From contig NZ_CP075529.1 of NCBI RefSeq assembly GCF_025809055.1, positions 2,839,501-2,903,500 on the forward strand: 64,000 nucleotides of DNA, written 5' to 3'. How positions within the stretch are numbered: the first letter of the stretch is position 1; every line of letters starts with the position of its first letter. Positions 42,870 to 50,553 of this stretch are shown here, piece by piece. The notes under the pieces are model-generated. The model was not told the DNA's origin and did not search any database. It was given only the letters and a program-made list of their open reading frames with translations. The DNA is from Devosia sp. (GTDB lineage: Bacteria > Pseudomonadota > Alphaproteobacteria > Rhizobiales > Devosiaceae). Made by a program: the position numbers and the translations under genes.

Positions 42870-43601
42870 CTAGCCGTCCTTGCGGCGGCCGGCGATGATC
42901 TCGGACACTTCCTTTTCCACCGTGTCGAGCAGGCGATTGATGGCATCGAGCGCCTGATCCACGTCGGCCGCGAGGATAGCATCGGCGAGTTCGCGGTGGA
43001 TGGGGAAGGAGGCCAGCCCGAATGCGTCGGCAGAAAACGGCGAAGTGCCGCCCCGTTCCAGCGCGTGATCGAGATTGAGCAGCAACTGGCCATACATGGG
43101 ATTGCCGGTGGCATCGCAGATGGCCTGGTGAAAGGCGTGATCGGCCTTGCGCCACGGCCGCCCCGCATCCACCTCGACCAAGAGAAGCGTGCACAGGCGG
43201 GAAATGTCCTCGCGCTGCCGCTGGCTGGCCTTGAGCGTGGCCTTGCGCACCACGTCGGTTTCGAGCGTGCGACGGATTTCGATCAATCGGAGCAGGGCTT
43301 CGCCTTCGAGCCGCACCATGGTGGGCACCAGACCGCGCGAGGTCTGCACGCGGGCGGCAAGATAGGTGCCGTCACCGCGCCGCCTGCGGATGATGCCCAG
43401 GCCTTCCCAGCGATTGAGCGCTTCCCTTATGGTCGAACGGCCGACGCCCAGCGAGGCCGCGAGAGACACTTCGGGGGGCAGGCGGTCGCCCGTGCGCAGC
43501 CCGGCGCGCTCGACCATCTCGGCCAGCGCGTCCAGCACCGCAACATTGCGGGATCGGCTTTCCAGTGGTTCGAGAAAGCTCAATGCGGCGTTCTGCGTCA
43601 C
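42870..43601 (-). CDS. GntR-family regulator, FadR subfamily
   Basis: 243 residues. The winged helix LAEMVERAGLRTGDRLPPEVSLAASLGVGRSTIREALNRWEGLGIIRRRRGDGTYLA is followed by an FCD helical domain (KADHAFHQAICDATGNPMYGQLLL with metal-site His). It is the last gene, 58 bp after the aminotransferase, of a long co-oriented block that includes an Opp-type ABC transporter. The palindrome ATGTC-N-GACAT before the binding-protein gene and before the E1-like gene suits a FadR-type regulator and is assigned to this protein tentatively. Confidence 0.88.
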   Translation of the reverse strand: MTQNAALSFLEPLESRSRNVAVLDALAEMVERAGLRTGDRLPPEVSLAASLGVGRSTIREALNRWEGLGIIRRRRGDGTYLAARVQTSRGLVPTMVRLEGEALLRLIEIRRTLETDVVRKATLKASQRQREDISRLCTLLLVEVDAGRPWRKADHAFHQAICDATGNPMYGQLLLNLDHALERGGTSPFSADAFGLASFPIHRELADAILAADVDQALDAINRLLDTVEKEVSEIIAGRRKDG

Positions 43602-43659
43602 GATGTGCGGCTCCTCCGATGCGGCTGCGGTTCACTCACACCACATCCCGGGCGATTTG

Positions 43660-44859
43660 TCAGCCTTGTGCCAGCCGGGCCGGCACCTCCAGCTTCAGCA
43701 ATTCGGACAGGGCCGCGACCAGGCGGTCCATCTGCGGCGCCGAATTGTAACCCTGTACGGACAGCCGGGCGATGCAGGTATCCCGCCAGCGAAACACCGG
43801 GATTTCGATGCCATAATCATCGAACAAACGCCGGTGAATTTCGGCCGTGTCGCATTCGGGAATGGGCATGGCCACCATCTGTGGTGCTGAAAATTCCGGG
43901 CTGCTGAGCGGGGCGAGGCCGGTCAGAGCGGCCATGCGCCGCGCCGTCGCCTGCGCCAGGTGCCGGCAATGATCGGAAATGGCCCACCAGTCCTGTTCTT
44001 CCCGGAAGGCCAGGGCGTCCGGCACGGTCAGCCAGGGGGCCGGGTCGCGCGTGCCCTGGATTTCGATTTCGTCGATGAACGGCGAATTGCCGAAGGCGCC
44101 GCGCGCATCCGGTAGTCTGGATTGTGCCGTCCAGCCATGGCTGATCACCAGGGGGTTGAGCCGTCCCTGCATTTCCGGCCGGGCATGGAGGAAAGCCGAA
44201 CCCTTGGGCGCCATCATCCACTTGTGGCAATTGCCCGAATAGTAGTCCGCGCCGAGGCTATCCAGGTCGAGCCGGATATGGCCCGGCGTGTGGGCGCCGT
44301 CGATGACACTGACAATGCCGCGTTTCCTGGCCTCGGCTATGCTGGCCGCGATGGGAAAGAGCAGGGCAGTCGGCGAGGTGATATGGCTGAGGAACAAAAC
44401 CTTCGTCCGCTCCGTCATGCCCGCGACGATCGCCCCGGTAAAGGCGGCTTCGCTGGTGAGCGGCAACGGCACCTCGATCACCACGATTTCTGCGCCGGTC
44501 TTCTGGCAAACATAGGCCCAGGTCTTTTCGAGCGCCGAATATTCGTGATCGGTCGTCAGGATCTGGTCGCCCGGCTTGAGGTCGAGCGATTGCGCCACGA
44601 TGTTGAGGCCGGTGGTGGCATTGAGGACCCCGACAATATCTTCTGATCCGCAGCCAAGCTCGGCCGCCAATGCCTGGCGCGGCACGCGCAGTAAGTCATG
44701 GAGCCGCCGGCCCAGAAACTCGACCGGCTCGCGCTCCAGTTCGAGCTGCCAGCCCTGATAGGCCGCAAAGACCGGCCGGGGGCAGGCGCCGAAGGAGCCG
44801 TGGTTGAGAAACACCACGTCGTCACGCAACAGGAAGTGGTGTGCAAGATTGTCGGACAC
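43660..44859 (-). CDS. Class V aminotransferase-fold PLP enzyme (isopenicillin-N-epimerase-like)
   Basis: 399 residues. The N-terminus FLNHGSFGACPRPVFAAYQ and the PLP-binding Lys in DYYSGNCHKWMMAPKGSAFL are typical of the isopenicillin N epimerase/CsdB-like branch; IDGAHTPGHIRLDLDSL holds the cofactor Asp and His. This branch includes epimerases, desulfurases and lyases acting on amino-acid derivatives. It follows the dppC-type gene by three bases in the ABC operon, so its substrate is probably what the transporter imports, for example a modified amino acid or small peptide. Confidence 0.85.
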   Translation of the reverse strand: MSDNLAHHFLLRDDVVFLNHGSFGACPRPVFAAYQGWQLELEREPVEFLGRRLHDLLRVPRQALAAELGCGSEDIVGVLNATTGLNIVAQSLDLKPGDQILTTDHEYSALEKTWAYVCQKTGAEIVVIEVPLPLTSEAAFTGAIVAGMTERTKVLFLSHITSPTALLFPIAASIAEARKRGIVSVIDGAHTPGHIRLDLDSLGADYYSGNCHKWMMAPKGSAFLHARPEMQGRLNPLVISHGWTAQSRLPDARGAFGNSPFIDEIEIQGTRDPAPWLTVPDALAFREEQDWWAISDHCRHLAQATARRMAALTGLAPLSSPEFSAPQMVAMPIPECDTAEIHRRLFDDYGIEIPVFRWRDTCIARLSVQGYNSAPQMDRLVAALSELLKLEVPARLAQG

Positions 44860-44862
44860 CGT

Positions 44863-45747
44863 TTATCGGCCTTTCAGGGTCGGATCGAGGGCATCGCGCA
44901 GGCCGTCCCCGAACAGCGTCGTCGCCAGGACCGTGATGGCAAGCGCGGCGGTGGGGAACACGGCCATGTGCCAGTAGAAGAACATGAAATTGATGCCCTC
45001 ATTGATCATCTGGCCCCAGGTGGGGGTCGGTGGCGGCACGCCGATGCCGAGAAAACTGAGGCTGGCCTCGAGCATCATCGCCAGGGGAATGGCGAGGACG
45101 AAACCGACAATGATCGGGGAGATTGAATTGGGAATGAGATGGCGGCGGATGATGTACCAGGGCGAGGCGCCGAGCGCCTTGGCGGCACGCACGAACTCCT
45201 TTTCCCGCACGGCTTTGACCTGGGCGCGGACCAATAGGCAGACCTGGACCCAGCCGAACAGCGCCGCGATCAGGATGATGGTGAAATAGCCGCCACGCGT
45301 GAGGGCACCGAGCAGCATGGCCGCCAGAAGTGGTGGCACCACCGAGAACAGTTCGATCACGCGCATGATGACCCAGTCGGTCTTGCCGCCGAAATAGCCC
45401 GCCAGGGCACCAAGCGGAATACCGATGATGACACTGAACACGGCAGCGGCAAAGCCGATGGTGAGCGAAACGCGGGCGCCATAGACGATACGGGTAAAGA
45501 AATCCCGGCCCAGCCCGTCCACGCCGAACCAGTGTTGTGCGGAGGGGAAGGCGAGGCTTTCCGTCAGGAACAATTGCGCCTCGGGCGGCACGGGCGTGAT
45601 CCAGGGCGCCAGGAGCGCCATCAGGATCAGGATGGCGAGAACGATGCCGGCCAGGATGGCAGCCTTGTTGCCGCTGAAGCGGCGCATGGCGAACCACAGG
45701 GGGCTGCGCTGGCGATAGGGCTGCGTAGCAACGGTTTCGACGCTCAT
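44863..45747 (-). CDS. ABC transporter permease, DppC type (second Opp operon)
   Basis: 294 residues. The OppC N-terminal segment (RFSGNKAAILAGIVLAILILMALLAPW), HWFGVDGLGRDFFTRIVYGARVSLTIG and the EAA loop EFVRAAKALGASPWYIIRRHLIPN identify it. It overlaps the DppB-type gene by four bases and is followed after three bases by the aminotransferase gene. Confidence 0.93.
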   Translation of the reverse strand: MSVETVATQPYRQRSPLWFAMRRFSGNKAAILAGIVLAILILMALLAPWITPVPPEAQLFLTESLAFPSAQHWFGVDGLGRDFFTRIVYGARVSLTIGFAAAVFSVIIGIPLGALAGYFGGKTDWVIMRVIELFSVVPPLLAAMLLGALTRGGYFTIILIAALFGWVQVCLLVRAQVKAVREKEFVRAAKALGASPWYIIRRHLIPNSISPIIVGFVLAIPLAMMLEASLSFLGIGVPPPTPTWGQMINEGINFMFFYWHMAVFPTAALAITVLATTLFGDGLRDALDPTLKGR

Positions 45748-46673
45748 TGTCCGCCTCCGACGCGAATACGGGGATTGATCAGGGCATAGACGATGTCGCT
45801 GAGCAGATAGGCGATGCAGTACATGAAGGTAATCATCAGCATCAGCGCCATTTCGAGCGGATAATCCCGGTTCTCGATGGAGGAGACGAAATAGGCGCCG
45901 AGGCCGGGGACGCGGAACATGGCTTCAACAAAAATCGAACCGGTGGCCGTGCCGATGAACATGGGCAGGAAGACCGTGACCAGCGGGATCGCCGAATTGC
46001 GCAGGACATGTTCGAAGACGATCCGGCGCTCGCTCAGCCCCTTGGCCCGCAGGACGGTGACGAAGGGGCGGTTGAGTGTGTCGAGCATGGCCGAGCGCGT
46101 GTAGCGGGCATAGGTCGCCAGCGGGATCAGCGCATAGGCGGTGATCGGCAAAATCCAGCGTTCCGGCTTGCCCCAGCCGCTGGCCGGAAGCCATTGCAGC
46201 CAGACCGCAAAGACCAGGATCAGCAGCATCGAGCTGACAAAGACGGGGATGGTCAGGCCGAGTGTCGCCAGGGTCGAGGCCAGGTAGTCGATCCAGCTGT
46301 TGCAATTGAGTGCCGCTGCCATGCCCAGCAGGATGCCCAGCGGCGCCCCGATGACGACACCGAGCCCCCCCAGCACCAGGCTCGGCACCCAGGCACGGGA
46401 CAGAAGCTGGACCACGGTTTCACCCGGGCTCTGATAGGGTACGCCGAAGTCGAAATGCAGCACGCCCCACATATAGCGGAAATATTGCACATGCAGGGGC
46501 TGGTCGAGCCCAAGCTGCGCCATGAGTTTGGCGCGCACCGCTTCGGACACCGGCATGTCATTGGCGTCGAACGGACCGCCGGGAATGGCGTGCATCATGA
46601 AGAAGATGATCAGCGACACGACAATGAAGGTGACGGCAACCGAGACGAGGCGGCGCAGGATGTAAAGGATCAT
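45744..46673 (-). CDS. ABC transporter permease, DppB type (second Opp operon)
   Basis: 309 residues from the ATG at 46673, chosen over the ATG at 46679 because GGAAGGA sits seven bases before it and only one base before the other. DppB features are present: LGLDQPLHVQYFRYMWGVLHFDFGVPY and the EAA loop RPFVTVLRAKGLSERRIVFEHVLRN. A 139-bp inverted-repeat element separates it from the upstream ATPase gene, which may lower or stabilise permease mRNA. Confidence 0.92.
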   Translation of the reverse strand: MILYILRRLVSVAVTFIVVSLIIFFMMHAIPGGPFDANDMPVSEAVRAKLMAQLGLDQPLHVQYFRYMWGVLHFDFGVPYQSPGETVVQLLSRAWVPSLVLGGLGVVIGAPLGILLGMAAALNCNSWIDYLASTLATLGLTIPVFVSSMLLILVFAVWLQWLPASGWGKPERWILPITAYALIPLATYARYTRSAMLDTLNRPFVTVLRAKGLSERRIVFEHVLRNSAIPLVTVFLPMFIGTATGSIFVEAMFRVPGLGAYFVSSIENRDYPLEMALMLMITFMYCIAYLLSDIVYALINPRIRVGGGQ

Positions 46674-46713
46674 GTGCATTCCTTCCAGGCTGCCAGAAGC
46701 ACTGCGCTCCCCT

Positions 46714-46852
46714 TCTCCCCTTGAGGGAGAAGGTGCCCCGAAGGGGCGGATGAGGGGTCTCTTCCGTTGTGCTCGGCATGGGCGGGCGCAGCACCCCTCA
46801 CCCTGAAAATCCGCTGGACGCGGATTTTCTGTCCCTCTCCCTCAAGGGGAGA
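46714..46852. repeat. Inverted-repeat intergenic element with 17-bp ends
   Basis: TCTCCCCTTGAGGGAGA (46714-46730) and its exact reverse complement (46836-46852) bound an element of 139 bp. Inside is a second hairpin AAAATCCGC-TGGAC-GCGGATTTT (46806-46828) and GC-rich repeats with GGGGC/GCCCC. It lies between two genes of one operon. The ends resemble other CTCCCC/GGGGAG palindromes in this window (about 395-430, 53565-53890 and 60565-60710). Confidence 0.75.
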
Positions 46853-46893
46853 GGGGTGGGCCGGTGGAATGGGGACCTGCATCTCGACCTCCC

Positions 46894-48651
46894 TCATGTC
46901 GTCACCACGGCTTCGACCCGGTGGCCCGGCGCGATAGTCACCAGTTGTGGGGTGGCGTTGGGCGCGGCGCCCGTCTGGATGACGGTGTAGCGCGGCGTTG
47001 CTGCCTCAATTTCTGCGGCGCCGAGAAACCGGCGCTCGCGCCTGTCGCGGGGATTGGTCGCCGGAATGGCATCGAGCAGAGCACGCGTATAGGGATGCTG
47101 CGGATCCGAGAAAATGCGTTCCGTAGGGGCTTCCTCAACCACCCGGCCGCGATACATGACCACCACTGTGTCCGTCAGCGATTTGACCGTCGACAGGTCG
47201 TGGCTGATGAACAGGATGGACAACCCCATCTCGGCCTGCAGTTTCTTGAGCAGCCCAATGACCTGGGCCTTTACGGTCACATCGAGGGCCGATGTCGGCT
47301 CGTCGGCGACGAGCACCGAGGGCTCCAGGATCAGCGCGCGGGCAATGGCGACGCGCTGGCGCTGCCCGCCCGAAAGCTCGTGCGAATAGCGTGAGCCGAA
47401 ATTGCGGGGCATGCCCACGCGTTCCAGCCAGTCCAGGGCCTTTTCCGTCTGCTCGCGTTTGCTGCCAAGGCCGTGCACATGCAGGGGCTCGGCAATGATT
47501 TCGGCCAGCGTCATCATGGGGTCGAGGGCGGAATAGCTGTCCTGGAAGACGATCTGCATATGGCGGCGAAACGACTTGAGGTCGGCGGGGCCGAGGCCTG
47601 AAATGTCGGTGCCATCGACCAGGATCTGCCCGGCTGTCGGCTCGGTCAGGCGCATTGCCATCATGCCGGTTGTGGTCTTGCCCGAACCGGATTCCCCAAC
47701 AATGGCGACAATCTTGTTGCGCGGCAGGACGATGTCGACGGCGCGGACCGCCTGGAAGTCACCATAGGTGTTGAACAGGCCAGAGCGCTTGCGAACACGG
47801 TAGGACTTGGCAAGGCCGCGCAATTCGAGCGCCGGCGCCAATGTGGCGTCGCTGTCCCGGGAGGGCTCGAAACGCGAATGCAGGCTGGCGAGGAGCGCCT
47901 TGGTGTAGTCGTGTTTCGGCGCGTCGAAAATCTGCTGCACCGGGCCCTCTTCCATCACCTCGCCGCCATACATGACCAGCACCCGGTCGACCGTCTCGGC
48001 GATCACGCCGAGATCATGGGTGATCATGACAAGAGCCATGCCGAACTCGGCCTGAACGTTCTTGATGAGCTGGAGAATCTGCGCCTGGATAGTGACATCG
48101 AGCGCCGTTGTCGGTTCATCGGCGATCAGCACTTTAGGGCGGCAGGACAGGGCCATGGCGATCATGGCGCGCTGCAACATGCCGCCGGACAATTGATGCG
48201 GATAGTAGCCGAGGATGTCGGCGGCATTCTTGATCTCGACACGGAGCAGCAGGTTTTCGGCTTCTGCGAGCGCTTCGCGCTTGCTGACCCGGCGATGGGA
48301 AATGATGGTTTCGGCAATCTGGTGGCCGATGGTGAAGACCGGATCGAAGGCGGTCATCGGGTCCTGAAAGATCATCGCGGCGGCCCGGCCCCTGAGGCGC
48401 GCCAGGTCTTCCTTGCCGGCCCGCGTCACATCGATGCCATCCAGTTCGAGCCGGGCCGCGGAGATATCGGCGGTGGCCGGCAGGAGCCGGAGCAGGGCGC
48501 TGCAGCTCACCGATTTGCCGGAGCCCGATTCCCCGACAATGCCGAGACTTTCGCCCGCCTCGAGCGAGAAGCTGACGCCGCAAACCGCATCGACACGCCC
48601 GCCATATTGGCTGAAGCTCACCTTGAGGTCCTGGATGTCGATGAGGGGCAT
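46894..48651 (-). CDS. ABC transporter ATPase with two fused nucleotide-binding domains (DppD-DppF fusion)
   Basis: 585 residues. The first half has Walker A GESGSGKSVSCS near 39-50 and Walker B VLIADEPTTALD; its signature is HQLSGGMLQRAM. The second half has Walker A GESGSGKTTTGM, signature LSGGQRQRVAIARAL and Walker B VLVADEPTSALD. Both cassettes of an Opp-type importer are thus on one chain, as in GsiA-like ATPases. It is 65 bp downstream of the binding-protein gene. Confidence 0.94.
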   Translation of the reverse strand: MPLIDIQDLKVSFSQYGGRVDAVCGVSFSLEAGESLGIVGESGSGKSVSCSALLRLLPATADISAARLELDGIDVTRAGKEDLARLRGRAAAMIFQDPMTAFDPVFTIGHQIAETIISHRRVSKREALAEAENLLLRVEIKNAADILGYYPHQLSGGMLQRAMIAMALSCRPKVLIADEPTTALDVTIQAQILQLIKNVQAEFGMALVMITHDLGVIAETVDRVLVMYGGEVMEEGPVQQIFDAPKHDYTKALLASLHSRFEPSRDSDATLAPALELRGLAKSYRVRKRSGLFNTYGDFQAVRAVDIVLPRNKIVAIVGESGSGKTTTGMMAMRLTEPTAGQILVDGTDISGLGPADLKSFRRHMQIVFQDSYSALDPMMTLAEIIAEPLHVHGLGSKREQTEKALDWLERVGMPRNFGSRYSHELSGGQRQRVAIARALILEPSVLVADEPTSALDVTVKAQVIGLLKKLQAEMGLSILFISHDLSTVKSLTDTVVVMYRGRVVEEAPTERIFSDPQHPYTRALLDAIPATNPRDRRERRFLGAAEIEAATPRYTVIQTGAAPNATPQLVTIAPGHRVEAVVTT

Positions 48652-48716
48652 GTACGGGCCTTGCAGTCGAGGGGAGGGCGCTCCCCGGACGATCCGGGAA
48701 GCGCTTGGTTGGCAGA

Positions 48717-50321
48717 TTACTGCTTGGTCAGGTGCGTAAAGAAGTAGTGGCCAAGCCGGTCGAGCGGCGTAAAGCCGAGCGAGTTTGGCTTGGCGGCATC
48801 GCCGCCGAGGTTGTCCGAAATAACCGCCGTGGTGATCGGGTGGACCAGCGGCACGATCAGACCCTGGTCGATCATCACCTGCTCAGCCTCGGCATAGAGA
48901 TTGTAGCGGGTGTCCCAATCGCTCTCGGAGTCGGCTTCGGCAACCAGGGCGTCATATTCGGGTACGAAATAGCCGTGGCGGCCGCCATTGTAGAAGATGC
49001 CGTAAAAATTCGACGGATCGAGATAGTCGTACTCGTAGGGCGCGATGAAGATGTTGTTGGTCTTGTTGCGCAAGCCGTCCATCCAGTCCGCACCCGGCAG
49101 CTGGCGGATATTGACGGTGACGCCGAGCACATCCTTGAACTCGGCCTGCAGATATTGCGCCATTGCCGGAACGATAGCGCCGTTATAGCCGCCTTCGTCG
49201 CGGATCCAGATTTCGATTTCCGGGAAACCTTCGCCGTTGGGGAAACCGGCATCGGCCAGGAACTGCTTGGCCTTTTCCGGATCGAAAGTGGCCTGGGCCA
49301 CGACGTCGGGATTGTATCCGGGATAGCCGGGCGGCAGGATCGAGCCCGCCGGGATGGCAATGTCCTTGAGGACGGTCGAGGTCAGTTCTTCACGGTCTAT
49401 GGCATAGTAGAAGGCCCGGCGCACATTGACGTCGTTGAAGGGCTCGGATTCGAGGTCGTACGACAGGTAGGAGGTCGCAAAGACCGCATTCTTGCGAATG
49501 CCGTCGGGATCGGCAGCCATGGCTACCGGTACCTGTCCGGTATTGAGGAAAGAATAGTCGGCGTCGCCGGCCAGATAAGCGGGCAGCCCGACTTCCGGCG
49601 CGCCCAGGCTGGGGTCGACTTCAAGCCGGTCGATCTGGGCCTGCCAGGGGCCGGTATAGGTTTCGGATTTGGTGAACACGACCGAGTTGTTGGACTTTTC
49701 CCAACTCTCGATCGAGAACGGGCCCGAGGACACGATGCTGTCGACATTGACCGCCCAGTCGTCGCCCAGTTCATCCACCTTGTGCTTGGGCACCGGGTAC
49801 CAGAGGCTGGTGACCGAAGGCAGATAGGGTTTTGGCGCGACCGTGGTGACCTCGATCGTCAGATCATCGACGGCCTTGAGGCCGAGAGTGGAAACGTCGG
49901 CGGTGCCTTCGGTGACTTCCTTCCAGCCCTTGATGCCGCCGGCAAAATCCCAATACCAGGCGAAGTCATAGCCCGACGTGGCGGCGCGCTGCAGGGCGAA
50001 GACATAGTCCTCGGCCGTCAGGGGTTCGCCATCGGACCAGACGAGCCCGGGACGCAGTTTGAAGGTCCAGGTCAGGCCGTCTTCGGACTGGCTCCAGCTC
50101 TCGGCTGCCATCGGCGTCAGCTCGAATTCCTTGTCGAAGGTGGCAATCGGCACCTGCAGGAGTTCGGCAAAGGTGGCGCGGTCATAGACCGTCTTCATGT
50201 AGTCCATATAGGTGCCGGTGGTGGATTGGCCCGGCGCCAGAATAGTGGACTGGGCGCTCGCCGGCAGCGTCAGTGCTGTGGCGACGGCCAGCGCACCGAC
50301 GATTTTCGGTAGGATATGCAT
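48717..50321 (-). CDS. ABC transporter substrate-binding protein, peptide/Opp family (second operon)
   Basis: 534 residues from the ATG at 50321 (GGAGGG upstream); the frame continues to 50669 without support. Signal peptide MHILPKIVGALAVATALTLPASAQ. The SBP_bac_5 pattern is seen in ESWSQSEDGLTWTFKLRPGLVWSDGEPLTAEDYVFAL and FYYAIDREELTSTVL. Ligands of the family range from dipeptides to glutathione and opines. Operon company (fused ATPase, two permeases, class V PLP enzyme, GntR) suggests an amino-acid conjugate. The promoter region has the ATGTC-N-GACA(A/T) motif. Confidence 0.9.
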   Translation of the reverse strand: MHILPKIVGALAVATALTLPASAQSTILAPGQSTTGTYMDYMKTVYDRATFAELLQVPIATFDKEFELTPMAAESWSQSEDGLTWTFKLRPGLVWSDGEPLTAEDYVFALQRAATSGYDFAWYWDFAGGIKGWKEVTEGTADVSTLGLKAVDDLTIEVTTVAPKPYLPSVTSLWYPVPKHKVDELGDDWAVNVDSIVSSGPFSIESWEKSNNSVVFTKSETYTGPWQAQIDRLEVDPSLGAPEVGLPAYLAGDADYSFLNTGQVPVAMAADPDGIRKNAVFATSYLSYDLESEPFNDVNVRRAFYYAIDREELTSTVLKDIAIPAGSILPPGYPGYNPDVVAQATFDPEKAKQFLADAGFPNGEGFPEIEIWIRDEGGYNGAIVPAMAQYLQAEFKDVLGVTVNIRQLPGADWMDGLRNKTNNIFIAPYEYDYLDPSNFYGIFYNGGRHGYFVPEYDALVAEADSESDWDTRYNLYAEAEQVMIDQGLIVPLVHPITTAVISDNLGGDAAKPNSLGFTPLDRLGHYFFTHLTKQ

Positions 50322-50452
50322 GTGCTCCCTCCTTGTGCAGAGCAGGTGGACGTTCCCTGGATTTCCGGACCTGGCTGTTGCCTGTCCGCTTCTTCTTGCC
50401 CCCGTGCCGGAGCGCGGCGGGTCGGCAGATCGTTCCCTCTGATCTGCCAGAT

Positions 50453-50468
50453 GACATATGTCTGACAA
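50453..50468. promoter_or_regulatory. Candidate GntR operator before the second Opp operon
   Basis: GACATATGTC (50453-50462) is a perfect 10-bp palindrome and overlaps ATGTC-T-GACAA (50458-50468). The latter matches 10 of 11 positions, apart from the centre, of the perfect palindrome before the E1-like gene. It lies about 135 bases upstream of the binding-protein start. Confidence 0.5.
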
Positions 50469-50553
50469 ATAATGGCCGTGGAGACAAGGCGTGGGGCCTG
50501 AAATCTCGACCGGCCATTGCTGAGCCGGGTGCTGCCGGCGCGTCTCTCCTTCC

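Noticed and set aside
43652..43669. TTTGTCAG near the aminotransferase stop as a further GntR operator
   Set aside because: It is a half match that coincides with the end of the coding sequence and lacks the second arm.
46714..46852. Inverted-repeat element considered as an insertion sequence
   Set aside because: At 139 bp it has no transposase frame and no evident target-site duplication; kept only as a repeat.
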